The notes beneath the pieces are model-generated. The model saw only the letters and a list, made by a program, of their open reading frames with translations. It had not been told where the DNA came from and searched no databases. A DNA stretch of 25,867 bases from Phenylobacterium aquaticum (GTDB taxonomy: Bacteria; Pseudomonadota; Alphaproteobacteria; Caulobacterales; Caulobacteraceae), in assembly GCF_947378715.1 (NCBI RefSeq), contig NZ_CANCLE010000043.1, positions 1 through 25,867 of the forward strand. Direction: 5' to 3'. The position numbers and the translations under genes were made by a program. This document shows, piece by piece, positions 7,795-14,793 of the stretch; the stretch's first letter is position 1, and every line of letters begins with the position of its first letter.

Positions 7795-8474
7795 GGGCGG
7801 TTGTCGCTGCTCCCAGCAGCGGCGCCCGCGTTCAGACGGAAGCGCTTGCCGTCACGGTTGAAGGCCGCCATTTCCGGCGTCACGTCGAAGCCGACCAGGA
7901 TCTCGAAGTTCGAGCCCGAGGTCGTGGTGCTGGCGCGCGGAATGACCAGCTGGTCGATATTGTCGGTGGCGTAGAGCCGGTCCTGGCCCGGCTGGAAGTT
8001 CACCGGCAGGTCGAAATACTGCTTGGCGATCACCGCGTCGTTGCGCTTGGTCACCGCCACCCAGTAGCGATAGGTCTTCTGCGAGCCCTCGGCGGCCGGG
8101 CCTTTGCCCATTTCGAACAGAATCTCCATCTGCACGGTGATCGGCTGGTCGTCCTTGTAGGCGCAGCCGGCCGAGATGCCCTGGATCTCGCCCGAATAGG
8201 CGACATTGGCCGAGGCTTCCTTGCCGCCCTTGAACTCGACATAGCGGCCGGCGTCGTAGAGCACCTTCACGAACGGGCACGGGCCCGCGTTGCGCAGGGC
8301 CGGAAGCGGCGCCTGGGTGTCACCCCATTCGGCGTCCTTCTTTTTCTTCTTCGCCTGGTCTTCCTGCTGGTCGTCGCCCCCACTGCCGGGGCGTTGCCGC
8401 TGAGCGAAAGCGGTCGCTGGCAGGGTGGCGGCCGCCAGGAGCAGGACCGCGGAAACGAGAAGGGAACGGCGCAT
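7791..8474 (-). CDS. Secreted protein of unknown function, coupled to argS
   Basis: This 227-residue protein starts with a classical Sec signal peptide: MRRS, a hydrophobic stretch LLVSAVLLLAAATLPA, and a likely cleavage after AFA (about residue 24). The mature part begins with a charged low-complexity segment, including five consecutive lysines near residue 44, and then a probable beta-rich domain. Two cysteines, in GPCPFVKVLYDAGRY and SAGCAYKDD, could form a disulfide in the periplasm. Related proteins appear in Caulobacter-type genomes without a known role; I do not recognise a named domain. Its TGA overlaps the argS ATG by four bases, so it is probably the first gene of the argS transcript. 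The start has no strong SD; the 124-base divergent gap to ispH carries a 6-bp inverted repeat at 8500-8517. Confidence 0.85.
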   Translation of the reverse strand: MRRSLLVSAVLLLAAATLPATAFAQRQRPGSGGDDQQEDQAKKKKKDAEWGDTQAPLPALRNAGPCPFVKVLYDAGRYVEFKGGKEASANVAYSGEIQGISAGCAYKDDQPITVQMEILFEMGKGPAAEGSQKTYRYWVAVTKRNDAVIAKQYFDLPVNFQPGQDRLYATDNIDQLVIPRASTTTSGSNFEILVGFDVTPEMAAFNRDGKRFRLNAGAAAGSSDNRP

Positions 8475-8598
8475 CAGGTCGTCCAGAAATGGAGGGGCGA
8501 GGGCCGTCTTAGGCCCTGCGATGGGTTTCTACTAATGGCTATCGATTGAGGCCGCAACGCGGCTGGCGGATGACGCCCCGACACCCTAGTTTGCGCCC

Positions 8599-9558
8599 AT
8601 GTCCGAGCCGTCTCAAGTCAAGCCTGCCCTGAAGGTGCTGCTGGCCACCCCGCGTGGGTTCTGCGCCGGGGTGGACCGCGCCATCCAGATCGTCGAGCGC
8701 GCCATCCAGAAGTACGGCGCGCCGGTCTATGTGCGCCACGAGATCGTCCATAACCGCCATGTGGTGGACCGGCTGAAGGCCCTGGGCGCCATCTTCGTCG
8801 AGGAGCTGGACGAATGCCCGGTCGACCGGCCGGTGGTGTTCTCGGCCCATGGCGTGCCCAAGGCGGTGCCGGCCGAGGCCAAGTCGCGCAAGATGCTCTA
8901 TCTCGACGCCACCTGCCCGCTGGTCTCCAAGGTCCATGTCGAGGCCCAGCGCCACTATGACGCCGGCCGCGAGATCGTGCTGATCGGCCATGCCGGCCAT
9001 CCCGAGGTGGTCGGCACCATGGGCCAGCTGCCCGACGGCGCCGTGGCCCTGATCGAGACCGTCGAGGACGCCCGGGTCTTCACGCCCAGGGACGCCGCCA
9101 ATATCGCCTTCGTCACCCAGACCACGCTCTCGGTGGACGACACGGCGGGCATCGTCGCGGCGCTGCGCGAACGCTTCCCCACCATCGCCGCCCCGCACAA
9201 GGACGACATCTGCTACGCCACCACCAACCGCCAGGAGGCGGTCAAGACCATCGCCGCCAAGAGCGACGTGGTGCTGGTGATCGGCTCGGCCAATTCCTCC
9301 AACTCCGTCCGCCTGGTCGAGGTCGCCAAGCGCGAGGGTGTCAGCCAGGCCCACCTGATCGATGACGCCACCAAGCTGGACTTCAGTTGGATCGACGGCG
9401 CGGCCACCGTCGGCGTCACCGCCGGCGCCTCGGCCCCGGAAGTCCTGGTTCGGGGCGTCATCGACCGCCTGGCCGAACGCTTCGCCGTCGAGGTGGTGGA
9501 GGTGGATGCGGCCCGCGAGACGGTGAGCTTCAAGCTGCCGCGGGTTTTGGCGGGGTAA
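8599..9558 (+). CDS. ispH: 4-hydroxy-3-methylbut-2-enyl diphosphate reductase
   Basis: IspH performs the last step of the MEP isoprenoid pathway, reducing HMBPP to IPP and DMAPP with a 4Fe-4S cluster. The 319-residue protein has the three cluster cysteines: Cys22 in PRGFCAGVDRAI, Cys106 in DATCPLV and Cys205 in DDICYATTNRQ. Also present are the substrate-site motifs VRHEIVHN, FSAHGVP, GHAGHPEVVGT and TQTTLSVDDT, and the C-terminal SANSSNS. No SD is seen before the ATG at 8599, so the start may be leaderless or weakly initiated. In many alphaproteobacteria thrB and rnhA follow directly; here about 1.2 kb of small minus-strand genes intervenes. Confidence 0.98.
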   Translation: MSEPSQVKPALKVLLATPRGFCAGVDRAIQIVERAIQKYGAPVYVRHEIVHNRHVVDRLKALGAIFVEELDECPVDRPVVFSAHGVPKAVPAEAKSRKMLYLDATCPLVSKVHVEAQRHYDAGREIVLIGHAGHPEVVGTMGQLPDGAVALIETVEDARVFTPRDAANIAFVTQTTLSVDDTAGIVAALRERFPTIAAPHKDDICYATTNRQEAVKTIAAKSDVVLVIGSANSSNSVRLVEVAKREGVSQAHLIDDATKLDFSWIDGAATVGVTAGASAPEVLVRGVIDRLAERFAVEVVEVDAARETVSFKLPRVLAG

Positions 9559-9611
9559 ATGCGAACTCAGTCCTAGCGGTGACGGCCGGCCACCACGTTG
9601 GTGAGGGTCGA

Positions 9612-9851
9612 CTATTTTCGGAGGCGCCGACCAATGGCCGCGCGAACACCCCTCACGGCCACAAGCACACCGCAGGCGCCGGCTACGGCGAAGATCGACA
9701 GCACTGAATAGGTCCCGACGGGGATTCCCGTTGCGCTGACCCCCATGAACGGTTGTCCCGCTTTCGCCGCGAAAACGGCGCTCATCAGCGCGCCGGCGAA
9801 CAGAAGGGCTACGAGCACGAAACCTACGGACTTGATGACAGGGTGTCTCAA
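9612..9851 (-). CDS. Small two-helix membrane protein of unknown function
   Basis: A 79-residue protein with two predicted membrane helices at about residues 8-28 and 48-67, and a basic C-terminus ending GRRLRK. The central loop contains the sequence QPFMGVSATGIPVGTYS. The start is TTG at 9851, overlapping the TGA of the upstream small gene by four bases (TTGA); this overlap supports the start and coupling. I do not recognise the family. It lies in the less GC-rich insertion between ispH and thrB and runs against both flanking genes. Confidence 0.55.
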   Translation of the reverse strand: MRHPVIKSVGFVLVALLFAGALMSAVFAAKAGQPFMGVSATGIPVGTYSVLSIFAVAGACGVLVAVRGVRAAIGRRLRK

Positions 9852-10021
9852 GTTCTCAAAACTTCCAGTGTCTTCTTGTACCTGCTGATGAAGGCGCGGC
9901 CGCGCTCGCGACGAGCTGTAAGGGACATGTCCCGGTCGATCAGGTTCACTTGGCCGCCGTCACGCCTGGGGATGCTATAGATCTCGCTTTGAGTGCGTTT
10001 CTGTTCCGGAACCTTGGCCAT
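9848..10021 (-). CDS. Small charged protein of unknown function
   Basis: The 57-residue protein starts at the ATG at 10021, chosen because a strong GGAGG lies five bases upstream; an ATG four codons earlier would place that SD inside the gene. The product is polar and basic, with IYSIPRRDGGQVNLIDRD in the middle and an Arg/Lys-rich helix near the C-terminus (RRERGRAFISRYKKTLEVL). It has no signal peptide or membrane segment. It overlaps the small membrane protein gene downstream by four bases. I do not recognise a family, though its size, charge and setting fit a small regulator or antitoxin-like protein; that is speculation. Confidence 0.55.
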   Translation of the reverse strand: MAKVPEQKRTQSEIYSIPRRDGGQVNLIDRDMSLTARRERGRAFISRYKKTLEVLRT

Positions 10022-10071
10022 GTTCGCCTCCATTGCTGCGAAATTAGCTCACGCACGCGGGTGTTCACAAC

Positions 10072-10464
10072 CTAGCCGATCGAGCGCGCCCTGATCCACT
10101 CCGCCAGCTCGTCAATGTCCCGCTGCCCCGCCGCCACAGCCAGTACCGTCAGCGCCGCGTCGGCCTGCTCGGCGACCAGCCGGCGGCCGTTCTTCAGCAG
10201 GAACAGACCGCAGGCGAGATAGGCCGCGCGCTTGTTGCCGTCTGCGAAGGGATGGTTGCTGGCGACCGCCACCAGATAGGTCGCCGCCAGGACGCAGACA
10301 TTGTCGACGCCCTCATAATGGAAGCGATTGGCCGGGCGAGCGAGCGCCGACTCCAGCAGCCCCTCGTCGCGCAAACCCGGCGCGCCGCCATGCAGGGCGA
10401 TGCTGCGATCGTGAAGGACCAGCAGGGCGTCCTTGCTGATCCACCGGGGTTCAATGAGCGGCAC
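10072..10464 (-). CDS. doc: Doc-family (death-on-curing) toxin, Fic-like fold
   Basis: This 130-residue protein carries the Doc version of the Fic motif, HPFADGNKR at residues 71-79, with catalytic His71 and the Lys typical of Doc proteins. Known Doc toxins phosphorylate elongation factor Tu and arrest translation. The N-terminal ALHGGAPGLRDEGLLESALARP segment is also characteristic of the family. The start is GTG at 10464, sharing its first base with the last base of the antitoxin TAG (TAGTG), so toxin translation depends on the antitoxin. The whole motif is intact. Its partner is an AbrB/MazE-type antitoxin rather than the Phd type of phage P1, a combination seen in other bacteria. Confidence 0.93.
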   Translation of the reverse strand: MPLIEPRWISKDALLVLHDRSIALHGGAPGLRDEGLLESALARPANRFHYEGVDNVCVLAATYLVAVASNHPFADGNKRAAYLACGLFLLKNGRRLVAEQADAALTVLAVAAGQRDIDELAEWIRARSIG

Positions 10465-10691
10465 TATTTGGCCAGGGCGCGGAAGGTGTCGCGATACTGA
10501 TCCATGAAGGCTTCGCCCAGCGCGATCTCCTCGGCGACCTCGGCGCTGTAGCTGGACAGCCGCATGTCGCCGCCTGCGCTTTCGGTCAGATAGAGCGTGT
10601 CGCCCTTTTCGACGCCCAGCTTGGCCAGGGCTTCCTTGGGCAGGACCACGCCGACGGAGTTGCCGATCTGGGTCAGCTTCAACGCGATCAT
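10464..10691 (-). CDS. AbrB/MazE-type antitoxin of the Doc pair
   Basis: The 75-residue protein starts at ATG 10691 with GGAG eight bases upstream. Residues 1-45 form a SpoVT/AbrB swapped-hairpin DNA-binding domain, with LKLTQIGNSVGVVLPKEAL and LGVEKGDTLYL. The acidic C-terminal tail (SAEVAEEIALGEAFMDQYRDTF) is the likely toxin-neutralising segment. A reading frame continues upstream to 11885 through thrB, but that extension is antisense to thrB and not real. Such antitoxins normally repress their own promoter. The upstream region holds a TACGTA palindrome at 10735-10740 within a TACG repeat that could serve as operator, although this is weak evidence. Confidence 0.9.
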   Translation of the reverse strand: MIALKLTQIGNSVGVVLPKEALAKLGVEKGDTLYLTESAGGDMRLSSYSAEVAEEIALGEAFMDQYRDTFRALAK

Positions 10692-10793
10692 GTCTCGAAA
10701 CTCCAACAGTGCGGCCACACAGGACGTTCTAACATACGTAATACGGAAAGTCATCTTGACCCTGCGCCCGACCTCCCCCATGCCCGCCGGACC

Positions 10794-11759
10794 ATGGCCG
10801 TCTATACCGACATCACCGACGAGGAGCTCACCCTCCTGCTTGCCGACTTCGACCTCGGGGCGCCGACGGCGTTCAAGGGCATCGCCGAGGGGGTTGAGAA
10901 CTCCAACTTCCTGCTCGAGACCGAGGCCGGGCGCTACATCCTGACGGTCTATGAGAAGCGGGTGCGCGAGGACGAGCTGCCGTTCTTCCTGGACCTGATG
11001 CGCTGGCTGGCCGACCACGACTATCCGAGCGCCGCCCCGGTGCCCAATCGTGCGGGCCAGATGCTGCAGCGGGTGCGCGGCAAGCCCGCCGTGATCGTCG
11101 AGTTCCTGACCGGCCTGTCCGTCCGCCGGCCCACGGCCGCCCATTGCCGCGAGGCCGGCGAGGGCCTGGCCCGCCTGCACCTGGCCGCCCAGGGCTTTCC
11201 GGGCCAGCGCACCAACGACCTGGGCCAGGCGGCCTGGGCGCCGCTGTTCGCGCGGCTGGGCGATGAGGCCGAGGCGCTGAAGCCCGGCCTGGCGGCCGTC
11301 ATCCAGGGCGACCTCGATCATCTGGCGGCTCATTGGCCCAAAGGTCTGCCGGAAGGGATCATTCACGCCGACTTCTTCCCGGACAATGTCTTCTTCCAGG
11401 GCCCGAAGTTCGCCGCCGCCTTCGACTTCTATTTCGCCTGCGTGGATGCGCTCGCCTACGACATCGCCGTGGCGCTGAACGCCTGGTGCTTCGAGCCGGA
11501 CGGCAGCTTCAACATCACCAGCGCGCGCGCCCTGCTCACCGGCTATGAGCGCCATCGCCCCCTGTCCGACGCCGAGCGCGCCGCCTTGCCGATCCTGGCC
11601 CATGGCGCGGCCATGCGCTTCTTCCTCACCCGGCTGAACGACTGGGGCGCGACCCCGGCCGGCGCCCTGGTGCGGCCCAAGGACCCGCTGGAATATGAGC
11701 GCAAGCTCGCCGTCCATCGCGAGGCGCCGGACCTGGTGCTGTTCGGGGCCGGCGCGTGA
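10794..11759 (+). CDS. thrB: Homoserine kinase, choline-kinase-fold type
   Basis: ThrB phosphorylates homoserine in threonine biosynthesis. This is the form with an aminoglycoside phosphotransferase/choline-kinase fold rather than the GHMP-kinase form. The 321-residue protein has the catalytic Brenner motif HADFFPDNVFF with His191, Asp193 and Asn198, and the Mg-binding Asp211 in AAFDFYFACVD. The N-lobe shows GIAEGVENSNFLLET and YILTVYEK. The first gap, between ispH and thrB, contains the small minus-strand genes and the toxin-antitoxin pair, so thrB probably has its own promoter in 10692-10793. It overlaps rnhA by four bases (GTGA). It is also called ThrB in Caulobacter and related bacteria. 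Confidence 0.96.
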   Translation: MAVYTDITDEELTLLLADFDLGAPTAFKGIAEGVENSNFLLETEAGRYILTVYEKRVREDELPFFLDLMRWLADHDYPSAAPVPNRAGQMLQRVRGKPAVIVEFLTGLSVRRPTAAHCREAGEGLARLHLAAQGFPGQRTNDLGQAAWAPLFARLGDEAEALKPGLAAVIQGDLDHLAAHWPKGLPEGIIHADFFPDNVFFQGPKFAAAFDFYFACVDALAYDIAVALNAWCFEPDGSFNITSARALLTGYERHRPLSDAERAALPILAHGAAMRFFLTRLNDWGATPAGALVRPKDPLEYERKLAVHREAPDLVLFGAGA

Positions 11760-12205
11760 CGCCCGACGTGGTGGTCTATACCGACGGCGCCTGTTCGGGG
11801 AATCCCGGGCCCGGCGGCTGGGGCGCGATCCTGATGTGGGGCGGCCACGAGAAGGAGCTGTGCGGCGGCGAGGCCGACACCACAAACAACCGCATGGAGC
11901 TGATGGCCGCCATCCAGGCGCTGGAGGCGCTGAAGCGGCCCTGCAAGATCGAGCTCCACACCGACAGCCAGTACGTCAAGAACGGCATCACCGAGTGGAT
12001 CCGCGGCTGGAAGGCCCGGGGCTGGAAGACGGCCGACAAGAAGCCGGTCAAGAACGACGACCTGTGGAAACGGCTGGATGAGGCGCGCCTGCGCCACGAC
12101 GTCGCCTGGCGCTGGGTCAAGGGCCACAGCGGCCATGTGATGAACGACCGGGCCGATGCGCTCGCCCGCAAGGGCCTGATCGAGGCCAAGCCCGCAAGGG
12201 CCTGA
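11756..12205 (+). CDS. rnhA: Ribonuclease HI
   Basis: RNase HI cleaves the RNA strand of RNA-DNA hybrids in replication and repair. All catalytic residues of the family are visible at their E. coli-like positions: Asp10 (YTDGACSGNPG), Glu48 (NRMEL), Asp70 (HTDSQYV), His124 (KGHSGH) and Asp134 (RADALA). Length, 149 residues, is standard. The GTG start overlaps the thrB stop as GTGA, a tight coupling commonly found in alphaproteobacteria. The protein also has the basic handle region around residues 82-100 (IRGWKARGWKTADKKPVK). Confidence 0.98.
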   Translation: MTPDVVVYTDGACSGNPGPGGWGAILMWGGHEKELCGGEADTTNNRMELMAAIQALEALKRPCKIELHTDSQYVKNGITEWIRGWKARGWKTADKKPVKNDDLWKRLDEARLRHDVAWRWVKGHSGHVMNDRADALARKGLIEAKPARA

Positions 12206-12243
12206 GCGGCCAGACCTTGACCTTGGGCCTGAGGCTCCCCATC

Positions 12244-12261
12244 TCGTTCACGACTGAACGA
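12244..12261. promoter_or_regulatory. Perfect palindrome upstream of the MarR gene, probable autoregulatory operator
   Basis: TCGTTCA at 12244-12250 and TGAACGA at 12255-12261 are perfect 7-bp arms separated by CGAC. The 18-bp site ends 12 bases before the ATG of the MarR-family gene and just before its GGAGG. MarR dimers bind short palindromes of this size and usually repress their own gene, so this is the most likely operator. The palindrome is seen directly; binding is inferred. Confidence 0.6.
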
Positions 12262-12273
12262 ATGGAGGCGCAC

Positions 12274-12822
12274 ATGTCGCCCGTCCCCGCCCAGAACCCC
12301 GGCGCCCAGACCCTGGCTCCCCAGAATCTGGCCCCGCAGAATCTGCCCTATGTCGAGGTCTTCAATGAGATCGGCGCGATCAGCTATTTCGTGCGCCAGA
12401 CCGTGGTCAAACGCCTGCCGCCGGGCATGACCTACGCCCACTTCGAGCTGCTCAACTTCATGATGCGCTATGGCGACGGCCAGACCCCGGCCGAGCTGGC
12501 CCGCGCCCTGTTGCTGACCAAGGGGGCCCTGACCGCCATCCTGCAAAAGCTCGAGGCCAAGGGCTATGTGGCGGTGCTGGCCGACGTGTCGGACCGGCGC
12601 AAGAAGCGGGTGCGCCTGACCCGCGACGGGCTGGAGGCCCAGTCCTGCGTCCTGCGCGGCATGAAGGACAAGACCGAGGCCCTGCGTGACGGCTTCACCG
12701 ACAACGAATTCCGGCAGGCCCTGCCGTTCCTCAAGGCCCTGCGGACCTTCCTGGTCGAGGCCCACGAAGACGCCGCCGACGCCGCTAATGAGACGGCCGA
12801 ACCCTTAGCCGCGCGCCGCTGA
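12274..12822 (+). CDS. MarR-family winged-helix transcriptional regulator
   Basis: This 182-residue protein has a winged-helix domain characteristic of MarR regulators. Residues about 50-130 include MTYAHFELLNFMMRYGDG, TPAELARALLLTKGALT, ILQKLEAKGYV and the wing DVSDRRKKRVRLT. Dimerisation helices flank it. MarR proteins repress genes until a small ligand or oxidant is bound. The start is the ATG at 12274, with GGAGG five bases upstream; an upstream ATG at 12217 would place the palindromic operator inside the gene. A Pro/Gln/Asn-rich repeated N-terminus (residues 5-27) is unusual. The 3' end overlaps the convergent NfeD gene by 38 bases. The target beyond itself is not evident. Confidence 0.93.
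   Translation: MSPVPAQNPGAQTLAPQNLAPQNLPYVEVFNEIGAISYFVRQTVVKRLPPGMTYAHFELLNFMMRYGDGQTPAELARALLLTKGALTAILQKLEAKGYVAVLADVSDRRKKRVRLTRDGLEAQSCVLRGMKDKTEALRDGFTDNEFRQALPFLKALRTFLVEAHEDAADAANETAEPLAARR
12301..12345. repeat. Three 15-bp tandem units in the MarR coding region
   Basis: Three consecutive 15-base units, GGCGCCCAGACCCTG, GCTCCCCAGAATCTG and GCCCCGCAGAATCTG, encode the pentapeptides GAQTL, APQNL and APQNL. The second and third share CAGAATCTG and encode the same residues. The repeat is in frame and produces a flexible N-terminal extension of the regulator. It could be prone to length change between strains. Confidence 0.6.
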
Positions 12823-13246
12823 CCCCGGTCACCTCGACCGAGGCGCCGACCGCCAGGTCGGAGGCCTCGTCGAGTTCGGCCGCCCATTCCTTGCCGTCGA
12901 TGAACACCCGGCCGACCCCGCCGGCGAAGGCGTGGGTGGTCTTGCCGTGATGGCCGATCAGCCGGCCGATATTGTCGTTGATGTCCGCCGTCTCCCCCGG
13001 ATCGCGCGGCGGCCACAGGCTGCGCGCCACGAAGGTGGTGGCGATGGTCAGGCCGGCGAAGACCAGGGCCTGCAGAGGCCACCCCACCGAGAGGGCCAGG
13101 CTCAGCACCGCCGTCACCGCCGCGCTGGCCGCCGGCCAGAGCAGCCAGCCCGTGCCGCCGAACACCTCGACCGCCAGCAAGGCCGCGCCGATCGCCGCCC
13201 ACACCCAGAAGGGATTGGCCAGGGCCAGGCCCATCAGCCCGCCCAC
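12785..13246 (-). CDS. NfeD-like membrane protein partnered with an SPFH protein
   Basis: A 153-residue protein with two to three membrane helices in the first half, beginning MGLALANPFWVWAAIGAALLA, and a C-terminal OB-fold domain from about residue 85. The latter contains GRLIGHHGKTTHAFAGGVGRVFIDGKEW and ends in a beta strand GARLRVRP. This is the short NfeD form lacking the protease domain. NfeD proteins pair with SPFH (stomatin-like) proteins in a membrane microdomain. The GTG at 13246 is preferred because GGAG lies eight bases upstream within the end of the SPFH gene; an internal ATG at 13234 is possible. Its 3' end overlaps the 3' end of the MarR gene by 38 bases. Confidence 0.88.
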   Translation of the reverse strand: MGGLMGLALANPFWVWAAIGAALLAVEVFGGTGWLLWPAASAAVTAVLSLALSVGWPLQALVFAGLTIATTFVARSLWPPRDPGETADINDNIGRLIGHHGKTTHAFAGGVGRVFIDGKEWAAELDEASDLAVGASVEVTGVSGARLRVRPSH

Positions 13247-13250
13247 CGGA

Positions 13251-14195
13251 TCAGCTCCCGCCCTTGGGCTTGGGACGCGCCTCGACCTGGCTGGCCTGGG
13301 CCGTGCGGACCAGTTCGCCCACGCCGGCGATGGAGCCGACCAGCGAGGCCATGTCGGCGGGCACAATGACCGTGCGCTGCTGCGGGCTATCGGCCAGCTT
13401 GGCGAAGGCCTCGACATATTTCTGGGCGACGAAATAGTTCACGGCGTTGACGTCACCCTTGGCGATGGCGTCGGAGACCAGTTCGGTGGCCTTGGCCTCG
13501 GCGGCGGCAGAGCGTTCGCGGGCCTCGGCGTCGCGGAACGCGGCCTCCTTGCGACCCTCGGCCTGCAGGATGGCCGATTGTTTGGAGCCCTCGGCCCGGG
13601 TGATGGCGGCCTGCTTCTCGCCGTCGGCCTCGGTGATCACCGCGCGGCGTTCGCGCTCGGCCTTCATCTGGCGGGCCATGGCGTTGGTGATGTCCGGCGG
13701 CGGCTGCAGGTCCTTGATCTCGATCCGCGCCACCTTGACCCCCCAGGGGCTGGTCGCCTGGTCGATGACGTCCAGCAGCCGGGTGTTGATCTGGTCGCGC
13801 TGGCTCAAGACCTCGTCCAGCTCCATGTTGCCGACCACGGTGCGCAGATTGGTCATGGTCAGCTGGGTGATGGCGAAGTCGAGATTGGTCACCCGATAGG
13901 CCGCCTGGGAGGCGTCCATCACCTGGATGAAGACGATGGCGTCGACCTGGACGGTGACATTGTCCTTGGTGATCACCTCCTGGCGCGGCACGTCCAGCAC
14001 CTGCTCCATCATGTTGATGCGCCGGCCAACGCTCTCGACGAAGGGGGTCAGGAAGGCGATGCCGGGTTTCAAGGTGCGGGTGTAGCGGCCGAACCGCTCC
14101 ACCGTGAACTCGCGCCCCTGGGGCACGATCTTGATGGCCCCCAGCACGATGGACAGGGCCAGGATCAGGAAGACCACGGACACGATGAGCGACAT
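13251..14195 (-). CDS. SPFH/Band 7 (stomatin/prohibitin-like) membrane protein
   Basis: The 314-residue protein has one N-terminal membrane helix (about residues 2-22) and an SPFH domain from about 25 to 200. Recognisable segments are IVPQGREFTVERFGRYTRTLKPG, the central VDAIVFIQVMDASQAAYRV, and NLRTVVGNMELDEVLSQRDQIN. The C-terminal part is an Ala/Glu/Arg-rich coiled coil (about residues 200-265). Such proteins, like QmcA, form large oligomeric cages in the inner membrane that bind membrane proteases or organise membrane domains. The chosen ATG has GGAG eight bases upstream; the frame remains open upstream but that stretch overlaps the neighbouring DUF2385 gene. NfeD follows directly, with 4 bases between stop and GTG. 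Confidence 0.94.
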   Translation of the reverse strand: MSLIVSVVFLILALSIVLGAIKIVPQGREFTVERFGRYTRTLKPGIAFLTPFVESVGRRINMMEQVLDVPRQEVITKDNVTVQVDAIVFIQVMDASQAAYRVTNLDFAITQLTMTNLRTVVGNMELDEVLSQRDQINTRLLDVIDQATSPWGVKVARIEIKDLQPPPDITNAMARQMKAERERRAVITEADGEKQAAITRAEGSKQSAILQAEGRKEAAFRDAEARERSAAAEAKATELVSDAIAKGDVNAVNYFVAQKYVEAFAKLADSPQQRTVIVPADMASLVGSIAGVGELVRTAQASQVEARPKPKGGS

Positions 14196-14224
14196 GACAA
14201 CCACTCCGAGAAGGAGCGGCCAGC

Positions 14225-14683
14225 TTAGCGCGGGGCGGGCCTGGTCGCTACGTCGCCATGACCGGCGTCGGCATTCATTTCCTTGAGGGTCGGCGGGGCG
14301 TCGCCCTGCACCGGGTTCATCACCTGGGACAGCTGGGCCGCCAGGCTCTGGCCCCTGGCGGCCGTGGCGATCTCCGCCCGGTGGGTGGCGCCGGTGCAGG
14401 TCGGGAACTCGCCCTGCCGTGAGGCGAAGCCGGTGTTGAAGCTTTCCTTCAGCCGCCGATCGAGGGCGGCGTCCGGCTGTTCGGTGTCGACCATCCGGAT
14501 CATCCGGGTCCGCCAATACTGATCGTCCTCGCCCAGGCAGGCCTGGCGCAGGGCGTGGGCCTCGCCCAGCACATAGGCGAGGTCCACCAGGGACTGGCGC
14601 ACGGCCGGGGTGCGATCCTGGGCCAGGGCGGGCATGGCCAGGGCCGTGGCGGCGAGCGCGAGGGCGGTCAGCTTGGAACGCAT
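14225..14683 (-). CDS. DUF2385 (TIGR02301 family) secreted protein
   Basis: This 152-residue protein begins with a Sec signal peptide (MRSKLTALALAATALAMPALA) and then shows the family hallmark YVLGEAHALRQACLGEDDQYWRTRM near residue 38. A second conserved cysteine falls in EFPTCTGATHRAEI. The two cysteines may form a disulfide in the periplasm. The C-terminal tail is low-complexity and Pro-rich. The family is found in alphaproteobacteria with unknown function. The gene is 29 bases upstream of the SPFH gene on the same strand, so the three genes (DUF2385, SPFH, NfeD) likely form one operon. The role in this membrane-domain group is not known. Confidence 0.9.
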   Translation of the reverse strand: MRSKLTALALAATALAMPALAQDRTPAVRQSLVDLAYVLGEAHALRQACLGEDDQYWRTRMIRMVDTEQPDAALDRRLKESFNTGFASRQGEFPTCTGATHRAEIATAARGQSLAAQLSQVMNPVQGDAPPTLKEMNADAGHGDVATRPAPR

Positions 14684-14793
14684 GGACAGACATTAGGGGG
14701 CTAACCCAGGCTTTGTCACGGCGCCGCGCGCCAGAGGCGAACCCCCCGGACGCACCCTTGTCGTCGCGTCTCCCGGTCTGGTAGCCAGGAGCC

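Noticed and set aside
6007..7974. Long plus-strand open frame opposite argS
   Set aside because: Low-complexity Gly/Gln/His-rich product, antisense to a clear argS; a shadow typical of high-GC DNA.
10731..10745. Definite operator for the toxin-antitoxin pair
   Set aside because: TACGTA is a short palindrome and the surrounding repeats are too weak to be assigned as an operator.
10692..11885. Extended antitoxin frame through thrB
   Set aside because: The AbrB domain begins at 10691; the rest is antisense to thrB.
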